Assembly: GCF_013409935.1 (NCBI RefSeq)
Contig: NZ_JACCCO010000003.1
Coordinates: forward strand, 558,001-622,000
Reading direction: 5' to 3'
Length of the DNA stretch: 64,000 nucleotides
From: Streptosporangium sandarakinum
Lineage (GTDB): Bacteria; Actinomycetota; Actinomycetes; Streptosporangiales; Streptosporangiaceae
The position numbers and the translations under genes are program-made. Every line of letters starts with the position of its first letter. The first letter of the stretch is position 1. Positions 25,826 to 34,913 of this stretch are shown piece by piece. The notes under the pieces were generated by a model. The model saw only the letters and a program-made list of their open reading frames with translations. It did not search any database and was not told the origin of the DNA.

Positions 25826-27265
25826 GTGAACGCCCCGCCCGAATGGGAGGAGCTGGTCTCCACCGCGCTGGTCGGCACCGACCGCCGTCCCCTGGCCGGT
25901 ACGGCTGCCCCGGAGGCCGAACTGCTCGAACGCGCCGCCGTGCAGACCGTGCGGATGCGGGCGGGCCGCCGCCCCCTGGCCGCCGAGCCGGTGGCCGCCG
26001 CCCCGCCCGAGGACCGGCCGGTGGTCTCCCGCCCGGCGGCCGACCGGCTCGCCCGGATCCTCGGCGGCGAGCAGCCGAGGCTGCTTCCCGAGTGGCTGCG
26101 CGTCGCGGCCGGGCACGGCCGCCGTGTCCCGCCGCACCTGCTGCCCGAGCTCCTCGACCAGGCCGCCCGCGACCGGTCGATCCGGCCCCATCTCGGCGTC
26201 CTCGCCGGAAACCGGGGCCGGTGGCTGGCCGGTCTCAACCCCGCCTGGGGCTTCCTGCTGAATGAGCCCACCGCCCCCGTCCCCACCGTCCCGGCCGGGG
26301 CCGGCGTCGTCCCCGGCGGCTCCGGCGGCGCGCCGGACGTCTGGGAGCTGGGCGCCCCCGGCGACCGCCGCGCCTTCCTGGCCGCGCTGCGGGCGGCCGA
26401 CCCGGCGGCGGCCAGGAGCCTGCTCGCCCGGGGGTGGGCGAAGGAGACCCCCGACGACCGCGCGGCGTTCCTGGAGATCCTCGCCGACCGGCTCTCGCCG
26501 GACGACGAGCCGTTCCTGGAGGCCGCCCTCGACGACCGCCGCCGGGAGGTCCGCCAGCTGGCCGCCGACCTGCTCACCCGGTTGCCCGGCTCGCGGCTGG
26601 CCGCGCGGATGGCCGAGCGGGTCACGGGGTGGTTCGCCGTCGAGGACGGCCGGATCCGCGTCACCCCGCCCACCGCCTGCGACGCCGCGACGGAACGCGA
26701 CGGCATCCGCGCCAGGCCGCCGCACGGCACCGGCGAGCGGAGCTGGTGGCTCCAGCAGGCGGTGGCGCGCACCCCGCTCGGGGTGTGGCCGCGGCTGCTC
26801 GGCCGCCCGCCCGGCGAGCTCGTCCGCATGAGGATCACCGACTGGGGGCGCGAGGTCATGGCGGGATGGGTGCGGGCCGCCGTCCTGCAGGGCGACCCCG
26901 AGTGGGCGCGGGAGCTGTTCGCCCACGACCCGCTCGCCGACCTGCTGGCCGTACTGCCCGCCGCCGAGCGGGAGCGCGTCGCCGCCGGCTTCGTCCGGCG
27001 GCACGGCCTCGACGGGCAGCTGATCATGGTCCTCGGGGGCGCCGCCGCGCCCTGGGGGCCCGAGCTGGCGTCCGCCGTGCTGGAGAAGATCATCGAGGTC
27101 TCCGGCACGCAGCCCTGGAACCTCGGCGAGCTGACCAGGCTCGCCGGCGAGCGCGTCGACCCGGCCCTGTACGGCGAGGCCGAGCGGCTCTCGCCCGAAC
27201 CGCCCGTCCAGGAGGTCGCCGCCCTCCTGCGTTTCCGCTACGACATGGTGAAGGAGCTTTCTTGA
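25826..27265 (+). CDS. DUF5691 family protein
   Basis: 479 residues from GTG 25826, with GGGAGG at 25815-25820. Opens WEELVSTALVGTDRRPL, the family signature, then helical repeats (LLPELLDQAARD, REVRQLAADLLTRLPGSRLAARM) that look HEAT/ARM-like; the second is typical of repeat proteins that score peptide scaffolds. Consistently found between SWIM and MoxR genes in actinobacteria and some other phyla. Function unknown; probably a structural adaptor for the MoxR ATPase. Its stop overlaps the MoxR start (TTGA), so the two are translationally coupled. Confidence 0.85.
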   Translation: MNAPPEWEELVSTALVGTDRRPLAGTAAPEAELLERAAVQTVRMRAGRRPLAAEPVAAAPPEDRPVVSRPAADRLARILGGEQPRLLPEWLRVAAGHGRRVPPHLLPELLDQAARDRSIRPHLGVLAGNRGRWLAGLNPAWGFLLNEPTAPVPTVPAGAGVVPGGSGGAPDVWELGAPGDRRAFLAALRAADPAAARSLLARGWAKETPDDRAAFLEILADRLSPDDEPFLEAALDDRRREVRQLAADLLTRLPGSRLAARMAERVTGWFAVEDGRIRVTPPTACDAATERDGIRARPPHGTGERSWWLQQAVARTPLGVWPRLLGRPPGELVRMRITDWGREVMAGWVRAAVLQGDPEWARELFAHDPLADLLAVLPAAERERVAAGFVRRHGLDGQLIMVLGGAAAPWGPELASAVLEKIIEVSGTQPWNLGELTRLAGERVDPALYGEAERLSPEPPVQEVAALLRFRYDMVKELS

Positions 27266-28329
27266 CAACGGTTCTGCGGGCCCACGCCGAAGACCAGTTC
27301 GCGGACGAGCTGGAGATCCTCGCGAAGGACGACGACCGGCCCCGGCCGCCGGGCTGGAAGCTGTCGCCGTGGGCGGTGACGACGTACGTCATGGGCGACG
27401 GCGAGGCGGTCACCCCCAAGTACATCGGCCCCCGGCGCATCGTGGAGGTCGCCGTGGCCACCCTCGCCACCGACCGCGCGCTGCTGCTGCTCGGCGTGCC
27501 CGGCACCGCCAAGACCTGGCTGTCGGAGCACCTGGCCGCCGCGATCAGCGGCGACTCGACGCTCCTGGTGCAGGGCACGGCCGGCACCGCCGAGGAGGCC
27601 GTCCGCTACGGCTGGAACTACGCCCGGCTGCTCGCCGAGGGGCCGTCCCGCGAGGCGATCACCCCGAGCCCGGTGATGCGTGCGATGGCCGAGGGCCGTA
27701 TCGCCCGGGTGGAGGAGCTGACCCGCATGCCCTCCGACGTCCAGGACGCGCTGATCACCGTGCTGTCGGAGAAGACGCTGCCGATCCCCGAGCTCAACGA
27801 GGAGGTGCAGGCCGCGCGCGGTTTCAACGTCATCGCCACCGCCAACGACCGCGACCGGGGCGTCAACGAGCTGTCCAGCGCGCTGCGCCGCAGGTTCAAC
27901 ACCGTCGTGCTGCCGGTCCCGGCCACCGCCGAGGAGGAGGTGGACATCGTCTCGCGCCGCGTCGAGCAGCTCGGCCGCTCCCTGGAGCTGCCCGAGACCC
28001 TGACCGGCCTCGCCGAGATCCGCCGCGTCGTCACGGTCTTCCGCGAGCTGCGCGCCGGCGTCACCGAGGACGGCCGCACCAAGGTCAAGTCGCCCAGCGG
28101 CACGCTCAGCACCGCCGAGGCGATCTCCGTCCTCACCAACGGCATCGCCCTGGCCGCGCACTTCGGCGACGGGGTGCTGCGCCCCTCCGACGTCGCCGCC
28201 GGGATCGTCGGCGCCGTCGTCCAGGACCCGGTCTCCGACCGCGTCGTCTGGCGCGAATACCTCGAGACCGTCGTCCGTGAACGCGAGGACTGGCGCGACT
28301 TCTACCGGGCCTGCCGCGATGCGGACTGA
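27262..28329 (+). CDS. MoxR-family AAA+ ATPase (YehL subfamily)
   Basis: 355 residues from TTG 27262, with AAGGAG five bases upstream and a four-base TTGA overlap with DUF5691. Walker A GVPGTAKT (78-85), Walker B region RIARVEELTRMPSDVQDAL, sensor-1 NVIATANDRDRGVNELSSAL and the arginine-finger RRRF. MoxR ATPases act with VWA proteins as chaperones that insert cofactors or remodel complexes; the YehL subfamily has no defined substrate. Genes on both sides (DUF5691, DUF5682, VWA, SWIM) match the E. coli yehL locus in kind, supporting the subfamily call. The first Walker B acidic residue is Glu, not Asp. Confidence 0.92.
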   Translation: MTTVLRAHAEDQFADELEILAKDDDRPRPPGWKLSPWAVTTYVMGDGEAVTPKYIGPRRIVEVAVATLATDRALLLLGVPGTAKTWLSEHLAAAISGDSTLLVQGTAGTAEEAVRYGWNYARLLAEGPSREAITPSPVMRAMAEGRIARVEELTRMPSDVQDALITVLSEKTLPIPELNEEVQAARGFNVIATANDRDRGVNELSSALRRRFNTVVLPVPATAEEEVDIVSRRVEQLGRSLELPETLTGLAEIRRVVTVFRELRAGVTEDGRTKVKSPSGTLSTAEAISVLTNGIALAAHFGDGVLRPSDVAAGIVGAVVQDPVSDRVVWREYLETVVREREDWRDFYRACRDAD

Positions 28330-28362
28330 GGCGGCGCCGCCCGCCGGGGCCGGGGGCGGCCG

Positions 28363-30663
28363 ATGAGCGTTTCGGTGCTGGGGATCCGGCATCACGGGCC
28401 GGGGTCCGCGCGATCCCTGAGAGACGAGCTCGAACGCCTCAAGCCGGACATCGTGCTCATCGAGGGGCCGCCCGAGGCGGACGCGCTGGCCGGGCTGGCC
28501 GCCGACCCGGACCTCCGGCCCCCGGTCGCGCTGCTGGCCCACGTGCCCGGAGAGCCGGCCAGGGCGGCGTTCTGGCCGTTCGCGGAGTTCTCCCCCGAAT
28601 GGCAGGCGATCCGGCACGCCGTGCGGACGGGCGTCCCGGTCCGCTTCTGCGACCTGCCCGCCGCCCACGGCCTCGCCCTCGACCGGGACGGCTCACCGGA
28701 CGGCCCCGCCGACGGAGACCCCGGCGAGGGCGGGCCCGGAGCGGTCGCGCCGGCCGTACCGGTCGACCCGATCGCGGCCCTCGCCCGCGCCGCCGGATAC
28801 GACGATCCGGAACGCTGGTGGGAGGACGCGGTCGAGCACCGGGGCGACACGCCGTTCGAGGTGATCGCCGAGGCGATGGCGGCGGTCCGCGACGGGCACG
28901 TCCCCGACGCCCGCGAGGCCCGCCGTGAGGCGTACATGCGGCGCACGATCCGCAGGGCCGTCAAGGAGGGGTTCGAGCGGATCGCCGTCGTCTGCGGCGC
29001 CTGGCACGTCCCCGCCCTGACCGGCGTCCCCGGCGGGGGCGGCGCCTGGGGCGCCGGGCTGCCCCCGGTCAAGGCCGACGACGCCCTGTTGCGGGGGCTG
29101 CCCAAGGTCAAGGCCGAGATCACCTGGGTGCCGTGGACGTACGGCAGGCTGGCCTCCTGGAGCGGCTACGGCGCCGGGGTGACGTCACCGGGCTGGTACC
29201 ACCACCTGTTCGCCTCCGCCGACCGCCCGGTGGAGCGGTGGCTGGCCGCCGCCGCGGGCGTGCTGCGCGACGAGGGCCTGCCGGTCTCCTCGGCGCACGT
29301 CATCGAGGCGGTACGGCTGGCCGGGAGCCTGGCCGTGCTGCGCGGCCGGCCCCTGGCCGGGCTCGCGGAGGTCACCGAGGCGGCCCGGGCCGTGCTGTGC
29401 GAGGGCGACGACCTGCCGGTGGAGCTGATCCGGCGGCGCATGGCCGTGGGGGAGCGGCTCGGCCACGTCCCCGACTCGACGCCGATGGTGCCGCTCCAGC
29501 GCCACCTGCGCGAGGAGCAGCGGCGTCTCCGGCTCAAGCCGGAGGCCCTGGACCGTGAGCTGGACCTCGACCTGCGCAAACCCCTCGACCTCGACCGCAG
29601 CGGACTGCTGCACCGGCTGCGGCTGCTCGGCGTCGACTGGGGCGTCCCGGCGCGCAGCCGCGGCAAGGGCACCTTCCGCGAGTCGTGGACGCTCGCCTGG
29701 CGGCCGGAGTTCGACGTCGACCTGATCGGGGCGGGCGCCTGGGGCACCACCGTCCCGGCCGCGGCCTCCGCGCGGGCCCGCGACCTGGCGGACGGCGGGC
29801 CGGGGTCCGGCCGGGGGTCGCTGGCCGACCTCACCGGGCTCGTCGAGCGGTGCCTGCTGGCCGACCTGCCGGACGCGCTGCCGTACGTCCTCGACGCGCT
29901 GGCGGCGCGGGCGGCGCTCGACAACGACGTCACGCACCTGATGGCCGCGCTCCCGGCGATGGTGCGCGCCCGGCGCTACGGCGACGTGCGCGGCACGCCC
30001 GCCGAGGGCCTGACCGCGATCGTCGACGCCCTGCTCACCCGGATCTGCGTCGGGCTGGGCGCGGCGGTCACCGGCCTGGACGACGACGCCGCCCGTGACC
30101 TGCTGCGCCACATCGACGAGGTGCACGCGGCCGTCGCCCTCCTCGACGACGGCCCCGCCGGCGGCGTCTCCGGTGACGAGACGCCGCGCGGCCGGTGGAC
30201 GGCCGCGCTGCGCGGCCTGTCCGGCCGTTCCGGCCTGCACGGGCTGATCGAGGGACGGCTCACCAGGATCCTGCTGGACGCCGGCGACCTCGACGACGCG
30301 GAGGCGGGCCGGCGGATGGCGCTGTCCATGTCGGCGGGGCACCCGCCGGCCCGCGCGGCGGCCTGGATCGAGGGCTTCCTGTCCGGCGGCGGCCTGCTGC
30401 TCGTCCACGACGCCCGGTTGCTCGGGCTGGTCGACGGGTGGCTGGCCGGCCTCGCCCCGGAGACGTTCGTGGACGTACTGCCGCTGCTGCGCAGGACGTT
30501 CGGCGCTTTCGCCGCGCCGGAACGGCGCTCGATCGGCTCCCGGGTCCGAGCGCTCGGCACCCGGGAGACGGCCGCCGCCGCGGCCGACGAGATCGACGAG
30601 GCACGCGCGGCCGCCGCGGTGCGGACCGTGCTGGCGCTGCTGGGAAGAACGGAGACCCCATGA
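28363..30663 (+). CDS. DUF5682 family protein (YehM-like)
   Basis: 766 residues. Begins VLGIRHHGPGSARSLRDELERLKPDIVLIEGPPEAD, a diagnostic start of DUF5682, with VCGAWHVPAL near residue 212 resembling the H/G/W motif of TraB/PrgY-like hydrolase folds. The C-terminal half is helical (DALTHL-type repeats, LLHRLRLLGVDWGVP). Encoded 33 bases after the MoxR ATPase and overlapping the VWA start by ATGA. Probably the large partner of the MoxR-VWA machine; any catalytic activity is unproven. Confidence 0.86.
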   Translation: MSVSVLGIRHHGPGSARSLRDELERLKPDIVLIEGPPEADALAGLAADPDLRPPVALLAHVPGEPARAAFWPFAEFSPEWQAIRHAVRTGVPVRFCDLPAAHGLALDRDGSPDGPADGDPGEGGPGAVAPAVPVDPIAALARAAGYDDPERWWEDAVEHRGDTPFEVIAEAMAAVRDGHVPDAREARREAYMRRTIRRAVKEGFERIAVVCGAWHVPALTGVPGGGGAWGAGLPPVKADDALLRGLPKVKAEITWVPWTYGRLASWSGYGAGVTSPGWYHHLFASADRPVERWLAAAAGVLRDEGLPVSSAHVIEAVRLAGSLAVLRGRPLAGLAEVTEAARAVLCEGDDLPVELIRRRMAVGERLGHVPDSTPMVPLQRHLREEQRRLRLKPEALDRELDLDLRKPLDLDRSGLLHRLRLLGVDWGVPARSRGKGTFRESWTLAWRPEFDVDLIGAGAWGTTVPAAASARARDLADGGPGSGRGSLADLTGLVERCLLADLPDALPYVLDALAARAALDNDVTHLMAALPAMVRARRYGDVRGTPAEGLTAIVDALLTRICVGLGAAVTGLDDDAARDLLRHIDEVHAAVALLDDGPAGGVSGDETPRGRWTAALRGLSGRSGLHGLIEGRLTRILLDAGDLDDAEAGRRMALSMSAGHPPARAAAWIEGFLSGGGLLLVHDARLLGLVDGWLAGLAPETFVDVLPLLRRTFGAFAAPERRSIGSRVRALGTRETAAAAADEIDEARAAAAVRTVLALLGRTETP

Positions 30664-31847
30664 CCGCCCGCGGAGACGTCGATCCGGCGGCCGACGAGAG
30701 GCTGCGCCGCTGGCGGCTCGTGCTCGGCGGGGACGCCGACGGCACCGGGTGCGCGCTGTCCGGCGCCGACGCCCGGATGGACGGCGCCCTGGCCGCTCTT
30801 TACAACCACGACGGCGGCGAGGGCCAGGGGGAGCGGAGCGGCGGTCTGGGCGCCTCGGCGCCCAAGGTGGCGCGCTGGCTGGGCGACATCCGCTCCTACT
30901 TCCCCTCGACCGTCGTCCAGGTCATGCAGAAGGACGCCGTCGAGCGGCTGAACCTCACCCGGCTGCTGCTGGAGCCGGAGATGCTGGAGGCCGTCGAGCC
31001 GGACGTGCACCTGGTCGGCACCCTCCTGTCGCTGAACCGGGTGATGCCGGAGCGGGCGCGCGAGTCGGCCCGGGCGGTGGTCCGCAAGGTCGTCGCGGAG
31101 CTGGAACGGCGGCTCACCCAGAAGACCAGGGCGGCCGTCACCGGGGCGCTGGACCGCTCGGCGCGGACCCACCGCCCCAGGCGGGTCGCCGACATCGACT
31201 GGGACCGTACGATCCGGGCGAACCTCAAGAACTACCTGCCCGAGCGCGGCACCGTGGTGCCCTCCAGGCTGGTCGGGTACGGCAGGCGGCAGCGCGCCGT
31301 CCAGCGCGAGGTCGTGCTGTGCATCGACCAGAGCGGGTCGATGGCGGCCTCCGTCGTCTATTCCAGCGTCTTCGGCGCGGTCCTCGCCTCGATGCGCTCG
31401 CTGCGGACGTCGCTGGTGGTCTTCGACACCTCGGTCGTCGACCTCACCGACCAGCTCCACGACCCGGTGGAGCTGCTGTTCGGCACCCAGCTCGGCGGCG
31501 GCACCGACATCAACCGCGCCATCGCCTACGGCCAGAGTCTCATCACCCGGCCCACCGACTCCATCTTCATCCTGATCAGCGACCTGTACGAGGGCGGCGT
31601 GCGGGAGGAGATGCTGCGCCGGGTCGCGCAGATGACGGCGGCCGGGGTCCAGGTGATCGTGCTGCTCGCGCTGTCGGACGAGGGCGCGCCCTTCTACGAC
31701 CGTGACAACGCCGCCGCGCTGGCCGCGCTGGGCGTTCCCGCGTTCGCCTGCACCCCCGACGCCTTCCCCGGCCTGATGGCCGCCGCGATCGAGCGGCGCG
31801 ACATCGGCGGGTGGGCCGAGCGGGAGCTGGGCCGCGCGGCCACCTGA
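30660..31847 (+). CDS. VWA-domain protein (YehP-like), last gene of the MoxR operon
   Basis: 395 residues from ATG 30660, overlapping the DUF5682 stop. The N-terminal half is helical (RLNLTRLLLEPEMLEAVEPDVHLVG segment). The C-terminal half is a von Willebrand A domain with complete MIDAS: DQSGSM (223-228), the GGGTDINRA Thr and the ISDLYEGG Asp. VWA proteins couple MoxR ATPases to metal-dependent protein binding. The operon ends here, about 110 bases before the MFS operator. Confidence 0.92.
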   Translation: MTARGDVDPAADERLRRWRLVLGGDADGTGCALSGADARMDGALAALYNHDGGEGQGERSGGLGASAPKVARWLGDIRSYFPSTVVQVMQKDAVERLNLTRLLLEPEMLEAVEPDVHLVGTLLSLNRVMPERARESARAVVRKVVAELERRLTQKTRAAVTGALDRSARTHRPRRVADIDWDRTIRANLKNYLPERGTVVPSRLVGYGRRQRAVQREVVLCIDQSGSMAASVVYSSVFGAVLASMRSLRTSLVVFDTSVVDLTDQLHDPVELLFGTQLGGGTDINRAIAYGQSLITRPTDSIFILISDLYEGGVREEMLRRVAQMTAAGVQVIVLLALSDEGAPFYDRDNAAALAALGVPAFACTPDAFPGLMAAAIERRDIGGWAERELGRAAT

Positions 31848-31955
31848 CCACCGGCGGGGACGGGCACGGCGGCCCCGTCCCCGCCGGGCGCCTCGCACCG
31901 CCTTCGCGCCGCGGAATCCGGTCTCAGGCCACGGCCGGTCCCGGCCCGCGGACAG

Positions 31956-31982
31956 GACCGGACCTAGGACCAAGGTCCGGTC
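31956..31982. promoter_or_regulatory. Candidate operator upstream of the MFS transporter
   Basis: Perfect inverted repeat GACCGGACCT-N7-AGGTCCGGTC, 27 bases, ending 45 bases before the GTG start of the transporter. Size and symmetry resemble TetR- or MarR-type operators. No regulator gene of those families is adjacent. Confidence 0.6.
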
Positions 31983-32014
31983 GTACGGCCGATGCCGCGC
32001 GGGAATGCCCGCCG

Positions 32015-32020
32015 TAATCT
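32015..32020 (+). promoter_or_regulatory. Possible -10 element of a leaderless MFS transcript
   Basis: TAATCT ends eight bases before GTG 32028 and no ribosome binding sequence precedes that codon, so transcription probably begins at or next to the start codon. The -35 region (31992-31997) is poor, as expected for a regulated promoter overlapping the operator. Confidence 0.4.
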
Positions 32021-32027
32021 CCCTTTT

Positions 32028-33380
32028 GTGACTTCTGTAACGACCACCGTTCCGGCGGAGGGGATCTTCGCCAGACGCCACCGAGCCCTGACCGTGGGCA
32101 TGGTGGCGATCATCACCCTTGTCGCGTTCGAGTACCTGGCGGTGGCGACCGCCATGCCGGTCGTGGCGGACGAACTGCACGGGCAGGGGCTGTACGCGCT
32201 GGCGTTCAGCGGGGCGCTGGCGGCCGGGGTGGTCGCCACGGTGCTGGGCGGGCGGTGGAGCGACGTCTCCGGGCCGGTCGCGCCGCTGTGGACCGGCGTG
32301 GCGACCTTCGTCGTGGGGCTGGTGGTGGCGGGGGCCGCACCGACGATGGACGTGTTCATCGCCGGCCGGTTCGTCCAGGGGTTCGGCGGCGGCGTCTTCC
32401 AGGTCTCGATGTACGTGCTGGTCTCCCGGGTCTACCCGGCCGAGCTGCACCCCCGGGTGTTCTCCGTCTTCGCCACCGCCTGGGTGGTGCCGTCCATGGT
32501 CGGCCCGGCCGTCGCCGGATTCGTCGTGGAGAGCGCCGGCTGGCGCTGGATCTTCGCCGGCGTGGCCGTGCTCGTCCTCCCGGCCGCGCTGCTGCTCCTG
32601 CGGGGCCTGACCACCATGCCGATGTCGGAGCAGCCGCCGCAGGGGGAGCGGACCCCGATCGGGCGGCGGCTGGGCTGGGCGATGCTGGCGGCGACCGGTG
32701 CGGCGCTCATGCAGTACGGCGGCGCGGCCCGCGGCGCCGGCCTGCTCCTGCTCCTCGCCGGCCTTGCGCTGCTGGCCGGATCGCTGCCCCGGCTGCTGCC
32801 CGCCGGCGCGGTGCGCGCCGCCCGCGGCCTGCCCGCGGTGGTCGGGTTGCGCGGGATCGCGGCGGGCGCGGTCATGGGCGGCGAGGCGTTCCTGCCGCTG
32901 ATGCTCAACCAGCAGCGCGGCCTGACGCTCACCATGGCCGGTCTCACGCTGACCGGCGGCGCGCTGAGCTGGTCGTTCGGATCGTGGCTGGTGGGACGCA
33001 AGCGGATGGACCGGGTGCTCGTCCTGCGGTCCGGCATGGTGCTCATCACCGTGGGCCTCGCGCTGATGGCCGTCACCGTCTTCACGGCGGTCCCGGTCGC
33101 CCTCGCGTTCCTCGCCGAGATCATCGCGGGCCTCGGCATCGGGATCGTGTACCCGACGCTGTCGGTGCTGGTCCTGGAGCTGTCGCGGCCGGGGGAGGAG
33201 GGGGAGAACAGCGCGTCGATGGGCGTGGCGGAGTCGGTCTACACCGTCGTCTCGATCGCGGTCGCCGGCGCGGTGCAGGCCGTCCTCGGCGCCGCGGCCC
33301 TCACCTACGTGCTCTGCTTCGCCCTCGTGGCCCTGATGGCGGCGGCCGGGGCACTCGTCGCGGGCAGGGTCAGAACTTGA
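32028..33380 (+). CDS. MFS drug/multidrug efflux transporter
   Basis: 450 residues from GTG 32028. The longer frame from 31992 reads through the promoter and is rejected. Twelve to fourteen helices; loop motif GGRWSDVSGPVAPLW (~75-89) is the MFS motif A region and AGRFVQGFGGGVFQVSMYVLVSR the motif C-like region of drug:H+ antiporters. It is likely to export small toxic molecules across the plasma membrane and may be repressed through the operator at 31956. The stop TGA (33378-33380) lies in the terminal TTGA of the insertion element that follows, so the native C-terminus may have been changed by the insertion. Confidence 0.88.
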   Translation: MTSVTTTVPAEGIFARRHRALTVGMVAIITLVAFEYLAVATAMPVVADELHGQGLYALAFSGALAAGVVATVLGGRWSDVSGPVAPLWTGVATFVVGLVVAGAAPTMDVFIAGRFVQGFGGGVFQVSMYVLVSRVYPAELHPRVFSVFATAWVVPSMVGPAVAGFVVESAGWRWIFAGVAVLVLPAALLLLRGLTTMPMSEQPPQGERTPIGRRLGWAMLAATGAALMQYGGAARGAGLLLLLAGLALLAGSLPRLLPAGAVRAARGLPAVVGLRGIAAGAVMGGEAFLPLMLNQQRGLTLTMAGLTLTGGALSWSFGSWLVGRKRMDRVLVLRSGMVLITVGLALMAVTVFTAVPVALAFLAEIIAGLGIGIVYPTLSVLVLELSRPGEEGENSASMGVAESVYTVVSIAVAGAVQAVLGAAALTYVLCFALVALMAAAGALVAGRVRT

Positions 33381-33447
33381 CTGCTCCCCTCCCTGAAGGG
33401 AGGGGATTCCCGGCTCAGGCCGCCTGACGGGCCGGCGGCCCGTCAGG
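33377..33447 (-). other. Right-end hairpins / probable omega-RNA 3' region of the tnpB element
   Basis: Two stem-loops at the element end: CCTGACGGGCC/GGCCCGTCAGG (33423-33447, within the last tnpB codons) and a 9-base-pair stem with TGAA loop (33385-33406 on the plus strand). In IS605-family elements the tnpB 3' end and right end form the omega-RNA scaffold, and the guide is the flanking DNA beyond 33377, here the end of the MFS gene. RNA production is inferred from family knowledge. Confidence 0.45.
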
Positions 33448-34615
33448 TCTTACGCCCTCGACGCCGGCCGGGTCCAGACCAGCCCGGAGAAGCATCGCGC
33501 GGGCGGAGTCCTTGTCCCTCGGAGAAACGGCTCCGCACGCGGTACAGGTGCAGGTGCGTTCCGACAGCGGCAGGGCGTGCTTGGTTCCCGCTCCGCAGCC
33601 TGCGCAGTCCATGGTGGTGTGCGCGGGGTCGATCAGATGAACGGCCCGGCCGTGTTTGCGGGCCATCTCGATCAGGGCTTTCCTGGTGGCGCCGATCGCG
33701 CCGTCGGCGGCCTTGCGGGCCATGGTGGAGCGCGCCAGGAACCTCGGGGTGAAGTCCTCCACCGCCAGCACGTCGTGGTCGCGCACGACCTTCCTGGCCC
33801 ACTTGCGGGCGGTGTCCTGCCGCTGCCGGGCGACCTTCCTGTGGGCCTTGGCGGCTTGGCGGGCAGCCTTGCGGTAGCCGGTGGAGGCGGGTCTTCCCTT
33901 CGGCGGCCTGCGGCGGGCCATCACCTTCTGATAGCGCGCCAGCTTCGCCGCCGCCGTCCGCCCGTGCTGGGGGTGCGGCAGGTCGTGGGCGTCGCTGGTG
34001 GTGGTGGCGATCTCCCTGATGCCCCAGTCGATGCCGATCGCCCGGCCGGTGGCAGGCAGCTCCCCGGTCTGCGCGGGCACGACGAAGGAGGCGTACCAGT
34101 GGCCGAGGGGGGTCGCGGTGGATCCGCACGCTGGACGGCTCGGCGGGCAGGTCCCGCGACCACACCACCGTCACCGCGATGCCTCCGGCCAGGTGCAGGC
34201 GGCCCTCCTTCAGGCGAAAGCCCCGGCGGGTGTAGTTCAGCGTCGGGGCCGCGAGGTGCTTCTTCTTGAACCGCGGCATGCCCGCCCGCCGCCGCATCGG
34301 CAGCCGGTCTGCGATGTCCTTGAGCGCCTTGGCGCGCGACCTGGCGAAGTCGCGGATGATCTGCTGCTGCGGCACCGATCCGCCCTCACACAGCCATGCG
34401 TACTCAGCGCGCCAGCCGGTGAGCATCTTGTCCAGCATGGCCGGGCCGCAGGGCTCCTTGGCCGTGTGCGCGGCGCGGGAGGCGGCCGCGCACGCATTCC
34501 ACACCCACCGGCACCGATCCCACTCGGCCATCGACGCGGCCGGCGCCGCAGACGACAGACGCAGCCGGTAGGTGTACCGGGCGTACCCGGCCCCCGGAGC
34601 ACCGAGCGTCGTCAT
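33415..34615 (-). pseudogene. TnpB (RNA-guided nuclease/transposase accessory), frameshifted
   Basis: The N-terminal half is read from ATG 34615 to about 34107; the C-terminal half continues in another frame to the stop at 33415. A run of six G (34107-34112, plus strand) has one base too many: with five, DPLGHWYASFVV... joins ELPATGRAIGIDWGIRE smoothly. All RuvC residues survive (Asp in GIDWG, Glu in VEDF, Asp in RDKDSARA), as does the zinc ribbon CAGCG...CTACG. The frameshift may be real inactivation, a sequencing error at the homopolymer, or slippage. Full length would be ~395 residues, normal for TnpB. Confidence 0.85.
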
Positions 34616-34821
34616 GGCCCATTTCTAGAGGGACGCCTGGCAGGCGGACCTGTTTTCCCACCTTGGTGAACGCATGGCCACGCGGGCCGCGGCGGAGCGC
34701 GGGGCCCTCAACCGACGCTGAGACCGTCTGCCTGCCCCGAGACCACGCCCGGGTGGTCCCGGGGCAGACGACGATCCGCCTGACGGCGAATCGTCTTTCT
34801 CTGCCCCGCTACACGGGAGGC

Positions 34822-34859
34822 CGGATTCCTCCCCGGCCTGAAGGCCGGGGAGGAATCCG
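34822..34859. repeat. 17-base-pair perfect stem-loop, element left-end hairpin
   Basis: CGGATTCCTCCCCGGCC / complement around TGAA (34839-34842). Loop and GGGGAGG stem resemble the right-end hairpin at 33385, so it is taken as the left-end subterminal structure, although it could be a remnant of another copy. Confidence 0.6.
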
Positions 34860-34913
34860 ATTTCTCGGCGACTACCGTTGAAGCGTGGGAAGAACGCCGC
34901 TCTCCTCCGTGTT

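Larger units (their letters stand above)
33377..34860 (-). mobile_element. IS200/IS605-type insertion element carrying only tnpB (IS1341-like)
   Basis: A tnpB gene without tnpA is flanked by hairpins with matching loop sequences. The right end on the tnpB strand reads ...GGGAGCAGTCAA and ends at 33377; TCAA endings are usual for this family. Subterminal hairpins at 33385-33406 (CTCCC stem) and 34822-34859 (GGATTCC stem) both have TTCA loops on the tnpB strand. The left boundary is not exactly resolvable; somewhere between 34860 and 34890 is likely. No target duplication is expected because the family inserts as single strands. Confidence 0.7.

Noticed and set aside
26434..27261. Longer MoxR reading frame starting inside the DUF5691 gene
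   Set aside because: It overlaps the coding part of DUF5691 in another frame; TTG 27262 has AAGGAG and the usual MoxR N-terminus.
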